A stretch of 64,000 bases of DNA from Rubellimicrobium thermophilum DSM 16684 (GTDB taxonomy: Bacteria > Pseudomonadota > Alphaproteobacteria > Rhodobacterales > Rhodobacteraceae). A model generated the notes under the pieces. That model made no database searches and was not told where the DNA came from. It saw only the letters and a program-made list of their open reading frames with translations. This document shows, one piece after another, positions 9,108-18,516 of the stretch (position 1 is the stretch's first letter; every line of letters begins with the position of its first letter). The position numbers and the translations under genes were made by a program. The stretch covers positions 1-64,000 of the forward strand of contig NZ_KE557325.1 in NCBI RefSeq assembly GCF_000442315.1. The letters run 5' to 3'.

Positions 9108-10217
9108 TCAGAAGGTCAGACCGACCATGAACGTGGTGCCCTGACGGAACTCGGTCGGGCCGGCGTCGGTGAACTCCGCATAGGAGGCTTCGACATAGGC
9201 GTTGGAGCCGATCCCGATGCGGGCGCCGGCATAGGCCCCGTCGCTGTCGATGTAGCCGACATAGATGTTGGTGTTCTCGTCGTAGGCGTAGCCGGCCTCG
9301 ATCCCGAAGTCCTCAACGCCGATCTCGCTCTCGTAGTAGACCGAGGCGGTGATGGCGCCGGATTCGTAGTCGGCCCCGACCTTCCAGGAGTCGTCGGTGA
9401 AGTCGGGCTCGAAGGTGTAGGAGCCGTAGACCGCAACCGGGCCGACCGGATACCGCACGAGGACGCCGTAGGAGGTGGTGTCCGCGGTGTTGTCGCGGGC
9501 GACGGCGAACTTCAGGTCGGCGCCGCCATAGGTGGCCCCCACAGCCGCGGCGAGCAGCTCGTTCGGGTTGAAGTCCTCGTTGTTCGAGTCGTAGACACCC
9601 GCGCTCGTGGCGACGGTCTCATCGCCATAGGCGAGGCCGGCACCGATGGAGGACTCTTCCTGATAAGCCAGGTCGATCAGGAAGTTGCCGAAGGAGCCCG
9701 AACCGCCGATCGAGATCTGGTCGAGATAGTCACGGCCCGAACCGCCGCTGCCCGAGCGGTCGTTGTCGGCATCGGCGATGATGGCGGACACCGACAGTTC
9801 CCAGTCGTTCAGCACGCCGTCGCCGCGCAGGACGGTTTCGTTGTCCTGCTCCGAGAAGCCGTCGGAGGCCATGGCAAAGCCGGCATCCCAGTGCTTCTCG
9901 GCGGCGAAGGAGGTGTCGCCGAAATACAGGCCGCCGAAGCCTTCGGAGGCCAGCGACAGGACGTAGTTGTCATCGACACCGATGCTGGTGTTGCCGAGGT
10001 TGTCGCTGGCGATCGGCAGGGTGAAGGTCGCGGTGGCGGTCAGCCCGTTGTCGATCGTGGTGGAGAAGGTCACGTCGAGGTCGGCCGAGTAGAAGAATCC
10101 GTCTTCTTCTTCGTCGTTGAAGCCGAGCTCGGCGGAGCCGCCGAAGGTGATGCTCTGGGCCATCGCGGCGCCGGCGAAGGCCACGATCGAGGCCGAGGCC
10201 AGAAGGATGCTTTTCAT
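9108..10217 (-). CDS. Rhodobacter-type outer-membrane porin
   Basis: A 369-residue precursor with signal peptide MKSILLASASIVAFAGAAMA and mature start QSITFGGSAELGFND. The sequence is acidic and glycine-rich, with alternating beta strands and a terminal Phe (TFMVGLTF), the C-terminal signature recognised by BamA. This matches the 16-stranded general porins of Rhodobacter and Paracoccus, which pass small hydrophilic solutes. The start at 10217 has a GAGGGA site upstream. It is monocistronic, with its own terminator, and divergent from yggS across a 238-bp gap that should hold both promoters. Confidence 0.9.
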   Translation of the reverse strand: MKSILLASASIVAFAGAAMAQSITFGGSAELGFNDEEEDGFFYSADLDVTFSTTIDNGLTATATFTLPIASDNLGNTSIGVDDNYVLSLASEGFGGLYFGDTSFAAEKHWDAGFAMASDGFSEQDNETVLRGDGVLNDWELSVSAIIADADNDRSGSGGSGRDYLDQISIGGSGSFGNFLIDLAYQEESSIGAGLAYGDETVATSAGVYDSNNEDFNPNELLAAAVGATYGGADLKFAVARDNTADTTSYGVLVRYPVGPVAVYGSYTFEPDFTDDSWKVGADYESGAITASVYYESEIGVEDFGIEAGYAYDENTNIYVGYIDSDGAYAGARIGIGSNAYVEASYAEFTDAGPTEFRQGTTFMVGLTF

Positions 10218-10455
10218 GGTTTCCCTCGTGTTGTGCATTCCCGAGAATGCCAGTCCGACTAGCATTGACCCGTCTTTGCGCTTCGAGGGCGGCATATTCA
10301 ACCGTCCCTTGCGACACAGGGGCGGGCGCCATGAAAATGATGCAGCACGGCCACACAGTCTTGCAACGCTGCCGCGCTCTTGACGAGTCGCCCGCGATGC
10401 CGACCCAGATGGCATGGCAGAAGCAGACGGCAAGGCCGTCGTGTGGAGGGGCCTC

Positions 10456-11148
10456 ATGACGGAAGCGGCGGTGAAGGGCAAGGGGGCAGAGGGGGCCGGA
10501 TCGGGCCTTGAGGCGGTGCGCGCGCGTCTTGCGGCGGCCGAGGCGGCGGCAGGCCGCCCCCCCGGTTCGGTGGCCCTGATCGCCGTTTCCAAGGAACAGC
10601 CCGAGGACCGGGTTCGGGCCGTTCTGGAGGCCGGCCATCGCCTGTTCGGCGAGAACCGCGTGCAGGAGGCCCGTGCGCGCTGGGAGCCGCTGACGGCAGC
10701 CACGCCCGGAATCATGATCCATCTCGTCGGGCCGCTTCAGACCAACAAGGCACGCGCGGCCATGGCCCTGTTTGCCGCGATCCACAGCCTCGATCGCCCT
10801 CGCCTGGCCGAGACGCTGGCGCGGCTGGCCGATGAACGGGGCGCCTGCCCGGACCTTCTGGTGCAGGTCAATACCGGAGAGGAGCCGCAGAAGGCCGGGG
10901 TCGCCCCGGGAGAGGCGCGGGCGCTGCTGGCCCTGACGCGCCGGCTGTCCCTGCCGGTGCAGGGGCTGATGTGCATCCCCCCCGAAGGCGCCGACCCCGT
11001 CCCGCATTTCCGGCTCCTGCGGGCCATGGCCGAAAGCGAAGGGCTGTCCTGGCTGTCGATGGGCATGAGCGGGGATTTCGAGACAGCCGTGGCCGAAGGC
11101 GCGACCCATGTCCGGGTGGGGCGTGCCGTCTTCGGCGCGCGCCGCTGA
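10456..11148 (+). CDS. yggS: PLP-binding YggS/PLPBP family protein
   Basis: A 230-residue TIM-barrel protein that binds pyridoxal phosphate and buffers the vitamin B6 pool; no enzymatic activity is known for the family. Family motifs seen: LIAVSKEQPED (the PLP lysine is in this VSK), FGENRVQEA, HLVGPLQTNKA, VQVNTGEEPQKAG, LSMGMSGDFETAVAEGATHVRVG near the C terminus. The chosen start at 10456 follows GGAGGGG at good spacing; the ATG at 10414 would add an atypical extension. Confidence 0.93.
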   Translation: MTEAAVKGKGAEGAGSGLEAVRARLAAAEAAAGRPPGSVALIAVSKEQPEDRVRAVLEAGHRLFGENRVQEARARWEPLTAATPGIMIHLVGPLQTNKARAAMALFAAIHSLDRPRLAETLARLADERGACPDLLVQVNTGEEPQKAGVAPGEARALLALTRRLSLPVQGLMCIPPEGADPVPHFRLLRAMAESEGLSWLSMGMSGDFETAVAEGATHVRVGRAVFGARR

Positions 11149-11199
11149 GCCGGCGAGGACCGCCGCCCGTCCCCGTCCTGTCCCGCCCTGCGGCGCGGC

Positions 11200-11583
11200 T
11201 CAGCGGCCCTCGTCCGTCTCGAGGCAGTGGCGGCGGAAGGCGCGCTTGAGCATGTCGAGCTCGGCGCGCAGGAGGTCGATCTCGGCCCGCAGGTCGCTGG
11301 CCAGCGCCTCGCCGGCCAGAAGGGTGACGGCCGCCTGCGTTTCGCCCGTCCCGGCATCGGCGATGATCACGGTCTGCGCGCCATCGGCGATGACATCCGC
11401 CGGCAGGGGCAGGCGCACGATCCAGCCCCCCTCTGCCCGCGTGACGGACAGGCCGGGCAGGTCCCTCCCCTCATGGGTGGCGCGCAGGCGCGGCGCCGAG
11501 TCCCCCTCCCACAGACCTTCCCAGACCCCGCCCGCGAGGCGCAGGGGAACGAGACGGGAGGGGCGGTCGGGATCTTCCCTCAC
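11200..11583 (-). CDS. Conserved hypothetical protein with C-terminal helix
   Basis: 127 residues if started at the GTG at 11583, whose GTGA overlaps the stop of the upstream gene; this coupling is why I prefer it over the ATG at 11670, which would put 29 residues inside the preceding gene. The N-terminal half alternates hydrophobic beta segments (PLRLAGGVWEGLWEG, GWIVRLPLPADVIADG), and the C-terminal part is a charged heptad-like helix (ASDLRAEIDLLRAELDMLKRAFRRH) suggestive of a coiled coil. No known catalytic motif. Probably functions with the upstream gene; function unknown. Confidence 0.65.
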   Translation of the reverse strand: MREDPDRPSRLVPLRLAGGVWEGLWEGDSAPRLRATHEGRDLPGLSVTRAEGGWIVRLPLPADVIADGAQTVIIADAGTGETQAAVTLLAGEALASDLRAEIDLLRAELDMLKRAFRRHCLETDEGR

Positions 11584-12362
11584 AGCTCGGCCCTCGGATA
11601 GCGGGCGAAGGTGATGTCGCGCAGCGTGATCTGGTTCATCCGGGGCCCCTCGAAGATCAGGTCGAGCCACATCTTTTCCAGCCGCTTCTCGTTGAGCTTC
11701 GTATAGGCGAGGTCGAATTCCACCCAGACCTCGCCGCCCTGCGGCGGCAACTGATGGAGCGGCAGCTCGCGCACGAGCTGTTCGGCATTCGGGCCGTGGC
11801 GGATGTTGAGCCGGGCGAAGATCTCGATGGGCCGTTCCATCTCCAGCCGGATGTCGAGCCGCACCAGATGCCGCCGCTTCAGCCCCTCGCAGGCGGAGGG
11901 GGGCAGGTCGATGGCCAGCGCGAAATAGGATCCGTCGAAGCGGAACACGTCGATGCGCAGACCGAAGGGGGCCAGATCATCCGTTCGGCTGTTGCGGATC
12001 TGGCGCAGGGTGATCTCGCCGAGGGGGCAGTCATGGAAGACGGTCGCCTCCTCGCCGATCGGGGTGCGGTTCAAGACCCCTGCCTCACCCTTCCGGGCCA
12101 GGGGGCCGCGCCAGAGCCGCGGCCGCCAGGCCCAGTCGGTTCCGGGGGGGCGCGGGAAGGCCTGCGATCCGATTCGCGGCTGCGCAAGCCGGTCGCCCGC
12201 GATGGCCATCAGCTCACCCAGGCGCAGGCGCAGCGCCTCTGCCCGGGCGAGGTCGCGGCGCAGGACGGACAGCTCTGCCTGCGGCGCGGCGCGGACAGCC
12301 GCCGTCCAGCGGCGGAGCACAGCGCGGTCGAACGCCCCCTGCATCCATGACCCGCGCGCCAT
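11580..12362 (-). CDS. Conserved Rhodobacterales protein, DUF6478-like
   Basis: About 260 residues. The N terminus is a basic helical region (FDRAVLRRWTAAVRAA ... LRRDLARAEALRLRLGELMAIAGDRL); the C-terminal part is predicted beta-rich (ATVFHDCPLGEITLRQIRNS, DVFRFDGSYFALAIDLP, WLDLIFEGPRMNQITLRDITFARYPR). I recall this pattern as the alphaproteobacterial DUF6478 family, but could not verify it. Start is ambiguous: ATGs at 12404, 12362 and 12344; 12362 has a G-rich purine stretch upstream. No signal peptide or membrane helix is seen. It overlaps the next gene by GTGA. Confidence 0.65.
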   Translation of the reverse strand: MARGSWMQGAFDRAVLRRWTAAVRAAPQAELSVLRRDLARAEALRLRLGELMAIAGDRLAQPRIGSQAFPRPPGTDWAWRPRLWRGPLARKGEAGVLNRTPIGEEATVFHDCPLGEITLRQIRNSRTDDLAPFGLRIDVFRFDGSYFALAIDLPPSACEGLKRRHLVRLDIRLEMERPIEIFARLNIRHGPNAEQLVRELPLHQLPPQGGEVWVEFDLAYTKLNEKRLEKMWLDLIFEGPRMNQITLRDITFARYPRAEL

Positions 12363-12443
12363 CCGTCCCCCCCCCCGCGGCTTTCGCCCCCATCCTCGTG
12401 CCAAATCGTTGAGGAAAAGGAAACGGTGCAGCGGGGGCGTGTG

Positions 12444-14175
12444 TCACTGATCCATGTAGATGTGCGACTCGCCTGCCGCGCCGGGATGGGTCACCGCGCC
12501 ATACCGGGCCGGGCCGCAGAGTTTTGCGAATTTCCACACGGCGCCCGAGGTGTATTGCGTGGGGCGCGGTCCCGTCCAGGCGGCGCGCCGGGCGGCCAGT
12601 TCCTCCTCGGACAGGGCGACCGACAGCTCGCCGCGGATCGCGTCGATGGTGATCATGTCGCCATCGCGGAGCAGCGCGATCGGCCCGCCATGCGCGGCCT
12701 CGGGGCCGACATGACCGACACAGAGGCCCCGCGTCGCGCCCGAGAAGCGCCCGTCGGTGATCAGCGCCACCTTCTTGCCCATGCCCTGACCCGACAGCGC
12801 CGCCGTGGTCGCCAGCATCTCGCGCATGCCGGGGCCGCCAGCCGGGCCCTCGTTGCGGATGACGATCACCTCGCCCTCCTTGTAGGCGCGTTTCTTCACG
12901 GCCTCGAAGGCGTCCTCTTCGCATTCGAAGACGCGCGCCGGGCCGGTGAAGACCTGTTCCTCCGGCGCCATGCCGGCGACCTTCACGATGGCTCCGTCCG
13001 GGGCGAGATTGCCCTTCAGCCCGACAACCCCCCCCGTGGGGGCGATGGGGGTGGCCGCGGGATGGATCACCCGGCCATCGGCCTCGCCGCGGATCTCCTC
13101 CAGTTCCTCGCCCAGCGTCCGCCCCGAGGCGGTCAGGCAGTCGAGATGCAGAAGCCCCAGCTTGGCCAGCTCCTTCAATCACCACGGGGACCCCACCGAC
13201 CTCGTGCAGGTCCCTGGCGACATATTTCCCGCCCGGGCGCAGATCCACGAAATAGGGCGTGTCGCGCATGATGTCGGCGACGGCGAAGAGATCGAAATCG
13301 ATCCCGGCCTCATGGGCGATCGCCGGCAGATGCAGCGCGGCATTGGTGCTGCCCCCGGTGCAGGCGACCACGCGCGCGGCGTTCTCGAGGCTCTTGCGGG
13401 TGACGATGTCGCGGGCACGGATGTTCTTCTCGATCAGCTTCATCACCGCCACGCCCGAGGCCTCGCAGAACTGGTCGCGGCTCTCGTAGGGGGCCGGGGC
13501 GCCGGAGCTGTTCAGCAGTGCCAGCCCGATCGCCTCGGAGACGCAGGCCATGGTGTTGGCGGTATACTGCGCCCCGCAGGCCCCGGAACTGGGGCAGGCG
13601 ACACGCTCGAGGATGGCGAGTTCCGCATCGGAGAACTGTCCCGCCTGGTGCCGGCCCACCGCCTCGAACACGTCCTGCACGGTGACATCGCGCCCCTCGT
13701 AGCGGCCGGGCAGGATCGATCCGCCATAGATGAACACCGAAGGCACGTTCAGGCGCACCATCGCCATCATCATGCCCGGCAGGCTCTTGTCGCAGCCCGC
13801 CAGACCCACCAGCGCGTCATAGCAGTGCCCGCGCATCGTCAGCTCTACCGTGTCGGCGATGGCGTCGCGGCTGGCGAGGCTGGAGCGCATCCCCTCATGC
13901 CCCATGGCGATGCCATCGGTCACCGTGATGGTGGTGAATTCGCGCGGGGTGCCTCCGGCCTTCTTGACGCCATGCTTGACGACCTGCGCCTGCCGGTTGA
14001 GGGCGATGTTGCAGGGGGCCGCCTCGTTCCAGCAGGTGGCCACGCCCACCCAGGGCTGATGGATCTCCTCCTCGGTGAGTCCCATGGCATAGAAGTAGCT
14101 CCGGTGCGGTGCCCGAGCCGGCCCTTCGGTCACATGGCGGCTCGGCAGGCGCGACTTGTCGAAGCGGATGGTCAT
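12444..14175 (-). CDS. ilvD: Dihydroxy-acid dehydratase (frameshifted)
   Basis: Fe-S enzyme dehydrating 2,3-dihydroxy acids to 2-keto acids in valine, isoleucine and leucine synthesis. Seen: cluster-ligand regions [17 protein letters not shown] and [16 protein letters not shown], and in the second frame the C-terminal swivelling domain ([19 protein letters not shown]). The frame breaks between GGVPVV and [13 protein letters not shown]: minus-strand GTGATTGAAGGAG has one extra base relative to GTGATGAAGGAG (plus 13177-13179). Removing it gives 576 residues, normal for IlvD. Unlike most breaks in this window it is not in a G/C run, so a true mutation is slightly more plausible, though an error is still favoured. 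Confidence 0.88.
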
Positions 14176-14331
14176 GGCGGCGGCTCCCTTCCGTGGTCGC
14201 GCGGCACCCTAAGTTGCAGGCCGCAGGACGCAAGGGGCCCCGCGACATCCTCCCCCCCCGCTTCCGGCGCCGATTGCATTCCGGCCCCCCCCGTCCTATC
14301 TCCGGCCTTCAGGATCGCAGGGGGGGCACCC

Positions 14332-15248
14332 ATGAACTGGATCACCAACTACGTCCGCCCGCGGATCACCTCGATCTTCTCCCGTCGCGAGGTTCCCGAG
14401 AATCTCTGGACCAAATGCGACGAATGCGGGCAGATGCTGTTCCACAGGGAGCTGGCCGCCCATCTCAATGTCTGCACCCATTGCGGCCATCACATGCCGA
14501 TCAAGCCCCGCGACCGCTTCCAGGCGCTGTTCGACGGTGGCGTCTTCACCGAGGTCAAGGTCCCCGAGCCGGTCGCCGACCCGCTCCAGTTCCGGGATCA
14601 GAAGCGTTATGTCGATCGCCTCAGGGAGGCGCGCAAGACCACCGGCGAGAAGGAGGCGATGCTGGTCGCCGAGGGCGAAATCCATCGCACCCCGGTCGTC
14701 GCCGCGGCCCATGACTTCGCCTTCATGGCCGGATCGATGGGCCTCTATGTCGGCAATGCGGTGGTCGCTGCCGCCGAGCGCGCGGTAGAGCTGAAGCGCC
14801 CCCTGATCCTCTTCACCGCCGCAGGGGGCGCGCGGATGCAGGAGGGGATCCTGTCGCTGATGCAGATGCCCCGCACGACTGTCGCCCTGCAGGCGGTCAA
14901 GGATGCGGGCCTGCCCTATGTCGTCGTGCTCACCCATCCCACCACGGGGGGGGTGACGGCCTCCTATGCGATGCTGGGCGATGTCCAGATCGCCGAACCC
15001 GGCGCACTGATCTGCTTTGCCGGCCCCCGCGTGATCGAACAGACGATTCGCGAGAAGCTTCCCGAAGGGTTCCAGCGCGCCGAATACCTGCTCGATCACG
15101 GCATGCTGGACCGGGTGACGCCGCGCGGCCAGCTCAAGGACGAGATCGCCGCCATCCTGCGGCTGCTGCTGCGCCAGCCCCCCGTGTCAGGGGCGATCTG
15201 CCGGCGCCGGCCGACAGCGCGCAGACCGAGGCGAAGGCCGCGGAATGA
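14332..15248 (+). CDS. accD: Acetyl-CoA carboxylase carboxyltransferase beta subunit (3' frameshift)
   Basis: AccD with AccA transfers carboxyl from biotin to acetyl-CoA, the first step of fatty-acid synthesis. The N-terminal zinc ribbon is complete: Cys 29, 32, 48 and 51. The crotonase-like core shows [12 protein letters not shown] and [16 protein letters not shown]. After LLLRQPPV (about 15186) the frame runs on into folC, whereas one missing base near 15181-15189 restores a typical tail ending in QTEAKAAE and a TGA at 15246-15248 that overlaps the folC ATG; total 305 residues. That overlap and length are strong signs of a sequence error. Confidence 0.9.
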
Positions 15249-16516
15249 CCATGCAGACCCGCCGCTCCGATGCGATCCTGGAGCGGATGACGACGCTCCA
15301 CCCCAAGATCATCGATCTGACGCTGGGCCGGGTGGAGCGGCTGCTGGCCGCGCTCGGCCATCCGGAGGCCCGCCTGCCCCCCGTGGTCCATGTCGCCGGC
15401 ACCAATGGCAAGGGCTCGACGCTGGCCATGATCCGCGCCGGGCTCGAGGGGGCCGGCGCGACCTGCCATGCCTACACCTCGCCCCATCTGGCCCGCTTTC
15501 ACGAACGCATCCGCCTCGCCGGCCGCCTGATCGAGGAGGATGCGCTGACGGCCGTGCTCGACCGCTGTCTTGCCGCCAACGGGCCCGATCCGATCACCTT
15601 CTTCGAGATCACCACTGCTGCGGCCTTCCTCGCCTTTGCCGAGACCCCCGCCGACTGGACGCTGCTCGAGGTCGGCCTCGGCGGGCGGCTGGATGCGACC
15701 AATGTCGTCGCGCGCCCGCGCCTGTCGGTCATCACCCCGGTGGACATGGACCACGAGCAGTATCTGGGCGACACGCTGGGCAAGATCGCCGGAGAGAAGG
15801 CCGGCATCATCAAGCGCGGCGTCCCCGTCGTCGTGGCCCGCCAGCACCCGGAGGCCATGGCCGTGATCGCCGCGAAGGCCGAGGCCGAGCGCGCCCCCCT
15901 TCATGCCTGGGGCGAACAATGGGTGGCCGAGGAAAGCGGGGGGAGGCTGATCTATCAGGACGAGCGGGGTCTGCTCGACCTGCCGCTGCCCAATCTTCCG
16001 GGCCCCCATCAGATCATCAATGCCGGAACGGCCGTCGCCGCCCTGCGCGTTCTGGGCGCGGGCGATGCGGAGGCCGCCGTTTCGCGCGCGGAATGGCCGG
16101 CGCGGATGCAGCGGCTGAAGGGGCGCCTGGCGCAGATGATCCATCCGGCCGAGCTCTGGCTCGACGGGGGGCACAATCCGGCGGCGGGGGCGGCGCTGGC
16201 CGCCACGCTGCGCCGCCTGCCGCCGCGCCCCACCCATCTCGTGACGGGGATGCTGAACACCAAGGATGTCGCGGGCTTCATGCGCCCCCTGGCCGCCGTC
16301 GCGGACCGTCTCTGGGCCGTCTCCATCCCCGGAGAGGCCAACACGCTGCCCGCTGCGGCGACCGCCGCCCATGCGCGTGCGGCGGGCCTGAGTGCCGCAG
16401 AATCCCCTTCGGTCGATGAGGCCGTGCGGGCCGCCGTCGCCGCCGGGGCAGGGCGCGTGCTGATCTGCGGTTCGCTCTATCTTGCAGGCCATGTCCTGCG
16501 CGACTTTGAGGAATGA
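15245..16516 (+). CDS. folC: Bifunctional folylpolyglutamate/dihydrofolate synthase
   Basis: 423 residues. Mur-ligase-family ATP-grasping P-loop in [16 protein letters not shown], the folate-binding region [27 protein letters not shown] and the C-terminal [12 protein letters not shown] are all present. The enzyme adds glutamate to dihydropteroate/folates in the cytoplasm. The ATG at 15245 overlaps the restored accD stop; accD-folC is a conserved pair in Rhodobacterales. Its stop overlaps the ATG of the following secreted protein. Confidence 0.94.
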   Translation: MTMQTRRSDAILERMTTLHPKIIDLTLGRVERLLAALGHPEARLPPVVHVAGTNGKGSTLAMIRAGLEGAGATCHAYTSPHLARFHERIRLAGRLIEEDALTAVLDRCLAANGPDPITFFEITTAAAFLAFAETPADWTLLEVGLGGRLDATNVVARPRLSVITPVDMDHEQYLGDTLGKIAGEKAGIIKRGVPVVVARQHPEAMAVIAAKAEAERAPLHAWGEQWVAEESGGRLIYQDERGLLDLPLPNLPGPHQIINAGTAVAALRVLGAGDAEAAVSRAEWPARMQRLKGRLAQMIHPAELWLDGGHNPAAGAALAATLRRLPPRPTHLVTGMLNTKDVAGFMRPLAAVADRLWAVSIPGEANTLPAAATAAHARAAGLSAAESPSVDEAVRAAVAAGAGRVLICGSLYLAGHVLRDFEE

Positions 16517-17037
16517 TCCGCGCGGCGCTCCTGCTGTCGGTGTTCGCCGCCGGCCCCGCCTCGGCGGCCGTGGTCCATTTCTGCTGGCGCGGGGCCAATG
16601 GCTATTCGATGACCGGCGTCATGGAGTTCCCCGATTCCCTTCTCGGGGCCGGGATGATCACCGAATCCGACGTCACCGCCTTCCGCATCACGGGCTACCG
16701 GGACGGGGTCCCGATCGGCAGCTGGGATGCCATGACGCGCGAGCCTGACGACACCTGGTATCTGCGCTACTTTCCGCAGAGCTGGCGTTTCCCCACCGAT
16801 GGCGAGGTGCCCGGCCCCTTCGATCAGGGCTGGAATGCCGATGGCACCGCGACGGACTGCGGCGAGGGGGGGTTCGGCTTCAATGCCGGCAACTATGCCC
16901 AGGACTTCTGTCTCTCGGGCGCCTGGATCGAGGAATCGGGTGTTCCGCCGCCCACCCCCTTCATCGCCCAGGCCGAGCCTCCTGCCGATCCCTCCTGCCG
17001 GGGCGAGGCGCTGCTGTCCCGCTTTCCGCGTCCCTGA
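16513..17037 (+). CDS. Secreted protein of unknown function
   Basis: 174 residues with a signal peptide ([19 protein letters not shown]) and a mature domain beginning VVHFCWRGANGYSMTGVMEF. It is rich in aromatic and Gly residues; Cys occurs in FCWRG, TDCGEG, DFCLSG and PSCRGE, compatible with two disulfides in the periplasm. I do not recognise the family. Coupled to folC by an ATGA overlap, but no functional link to folate metabolism is evident. It ends inside the left arm of a hairpin shared with the convergent urtE stop. Confidence 0.75.
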   Translation: MIRAALLLSVFAAGPASAAVVHFCWRGANGYSMTGVMEFPDSLLGAGMITESDVTAFRITGYRDGVPIGSWDAMTREPDDTWYLRYFPQSWRFPTDGEVPGPFDQGWNADGTATDCGEGGFGFNAGNYAQDFCLSGAWIEESGVPPPTPFIAQAEPPADPSCRGEALLSRFPRP

Positions 17038-17081
17038 CCGCGCCCCTTGCCCGATCCCCCGGGGGTGCGGCCGCGGTCAGG
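17033..17081. terminator. Hairpin between convergent folC operon and urt operon
   Basis: Perfect 10-bp inverted repeat CCTGACCGCG (17033-17042) and CGCGGTCAGG (17072-17081) enclosing GC-rich sequence with its own CCCCCGGGGG. The stop codons of both convergent genes lie within the arms. There is no T-tract, so classical intrinsic termination is uncertain; it may act as a bidirectional transcription barrier or 3'-end stabiliser. Confidence 0.5.
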
Positions 17082-17772
17082 GGACGACACAGGAAAGCAG
17101 GGCCTCGCGCGTCACGGCGTGCTTCGGCCTGGACAGGACGACCGTGCCGCGTCTGAGCACGACGAAGTGATCGGCCAGACCGAAGGCAAAGTCGAAATAC
17201 TGTTCCACCAGCACGATCGCCATCCGCCCTTCCTCCCGCAGGGCGGCGATCACCGCGCCGATCTGCTTGATGATGTTGGGCTGGATGCCCTCCGTCGGCT
17301 CATCGAGCAGAAGGACACGCGGCCGCGTGATGAGCGCGCGGGCAATGGCCAGCTGCTGCTGCTGGCCGCCTGACAGATCGCCGCCGCGGCGGCGCCCCAT
17401 CGCCTTCAGCACCGGAAAGAGGTCGTGGATGCGTTCCGGGATGCGACGCTCGGCCCGCGGCAGGCAGGTCAGTCCCGTCATCAGATTCTCGGTCACGGTG
17501 AGAAGCGGAAAGATTTCGCGTCCCTGCGGCACCAGTCCGATTCCGGCCCGTGCCGCAGCCGCGGCGGAATAGCGGCCCAGATCCCGCCCATCGAGTCGGA
17601 TGCTGCCCGATTCGAAGGGATGCCGGCCGGCGATGGCCTTCAGAAGGCTGGTCTTGCCGACCCCGTTCATCCCCATCACCGCCGTCACCCGGCCCGGTTC
17701 GGCATCGAGATCGATCCCGTGCAGGATCCGGCTCTGACCGTATTTCAGCGTAAGTCCGCGCACTGCGAGCAT
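17077..17772 (-). CDS. urtE: Urea ABC transporter ATPase UrtE
   Basis: 231-residue ABC ATPase of the branched-chain-amino-acid (LivF) subfamily. Seen: Walker A GMNGVGKTS, Q-loop in LVPQGREIFPLLTV, signature SGGQQQQLAIARAL, Walker B VLLLDEPTEGIQPN and the H-loop replaced by VEQ, typical of LivF/UrtE. It energises urea import together with UrtD. Last gene of urtABCDE on the minus strand, 3 bp after urtD. No urease genes occur in the window, so the substrate call rests on the whole five-gene order and on UrtB/UrtA features. Confidence 0.9.
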   Translation of the reverse strand: MLAVRGLTLKYGQSRILHGIDLDAEPGRVTAVMGMNGVGKTSLLKAIAGRHPFESGSIRLDGRDLGRYSAAAAARAGIGLVPQGREIFPLLTVTENLMTGLTCLPRAERRIPERIHDLFPVLKAMGRRRGGDLSGGQQQQLAIARALITRPRVLLLDEPTEGIQPNIIKQIGAVIAALREEGRMAIVLVEQYFDFAFGLADHFVVLRRGTVVLSRPKHAVTREALLSCVVP

Positions 17773-17775
17773 GGT

Positions 17776-18516
17776 CTAGCGTCCCAGATAGACGTCGATG
17801 ACCTCCGGATTGGAGGTGACGTGATCAAGACTGCCTTCGGCGAGGACGCGGCCCTCGTGCAGCACCGTGACCCGGCAGTCGAGGCGTCGGACGAACTCCA
17901 TGTCGTGTTCGACCACGACCACGGCGCGGTGTTCGGCCAGCCGCCGCAGCAGCGCCGTGGTGTGTTCGCGTTCGGCCGGGGTCATGCCGGCGGCCGGTTC
18001 GTCCACCAACAGAAGCCGCGGTTCCTGGGCCAGCAGCATCCCGATCTCGAGCCATTGCTTCTGCCCGTGGCTCAGCTCTCCGGCCAGACGGGGCAGCTCC
18101 TCCGCCAGGCCGATCTCGGTCGCGATGGCGGCGACGCGCGCCGCGTCCTCGGGGCGTCGGCGCGAGAACAGGACCGCGAAGGGCCCGCGCGGATTGCGCA
18201 GGGCCAGATGGAGGTTCTCCTCCACGGTCTGGGCCTCGAACACGGTGGGGCGCTGGAACTTGCGCCCGATTCCCGCACGGGCGATGCGGGCTTCGTCCAT
18301 TCCCACCAGATCGATGAAGTGCTCGCCCCAGAGGACGCGGCCGCTGTCGGGACGTGTCTTGCCGGTGACGATGTCCATGAAGGTCGTCTTGCCGGCCCCG
18401 TTCGGCCCGATGATCGCCCGCAGCTCCCTTTCGCCGATGGCGAGGGAGAGGTCGTTGATGGCGCGGAACCCGTCGAAGCTGACGGAGATGCCGGACACCT
18501 CGAGAAGGGCGCTCAT
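17776..18516 (-). CDS. urtD: Urea ABC transporter ATPase UrtD
   Basis: 246-residue LivG-type ATPase. Walker A GPNGAGKTTF, the UrtD/LivG segment GIGRKFQRPTVFEAQTVEENL, signature LSHGQKQWLEIGMLL (the HGQKQWLEI form is characteristic of UrtD), Walker B LLLVDEPAAGMTPAE, and the H-loop in VVVEHDMEFVR. Start at 18516 overlaps the urtC stop by ATGA; the same frame is open far upstream through urtC, but only as a shadow. Forms the cytoplasmic heterodimer with UrtE. Confidence 0.93.
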   Translation of the reverse strand: MSALLEVSGISVSFDGFRAINDLSLAIGERELRAIIGPNGAGKTTFMDIVTGKTRPDSGRVLWGEHFIDLVGMDEARIARAGIGRKFQRPTVFEAQTVEENLHLALRNPRGPFAVLFSRRRPEDAARVAAIATEIGLAEELPRLAGELSHGQKQWLEIGMLLAQEPRLLLVDEPAAGMTPAEREHTTALLRRLAEHRAVVVVEHDMEFVRRLDCRVTVLHEGRVLAEGSLDHVTSNPEVIDVYLGR

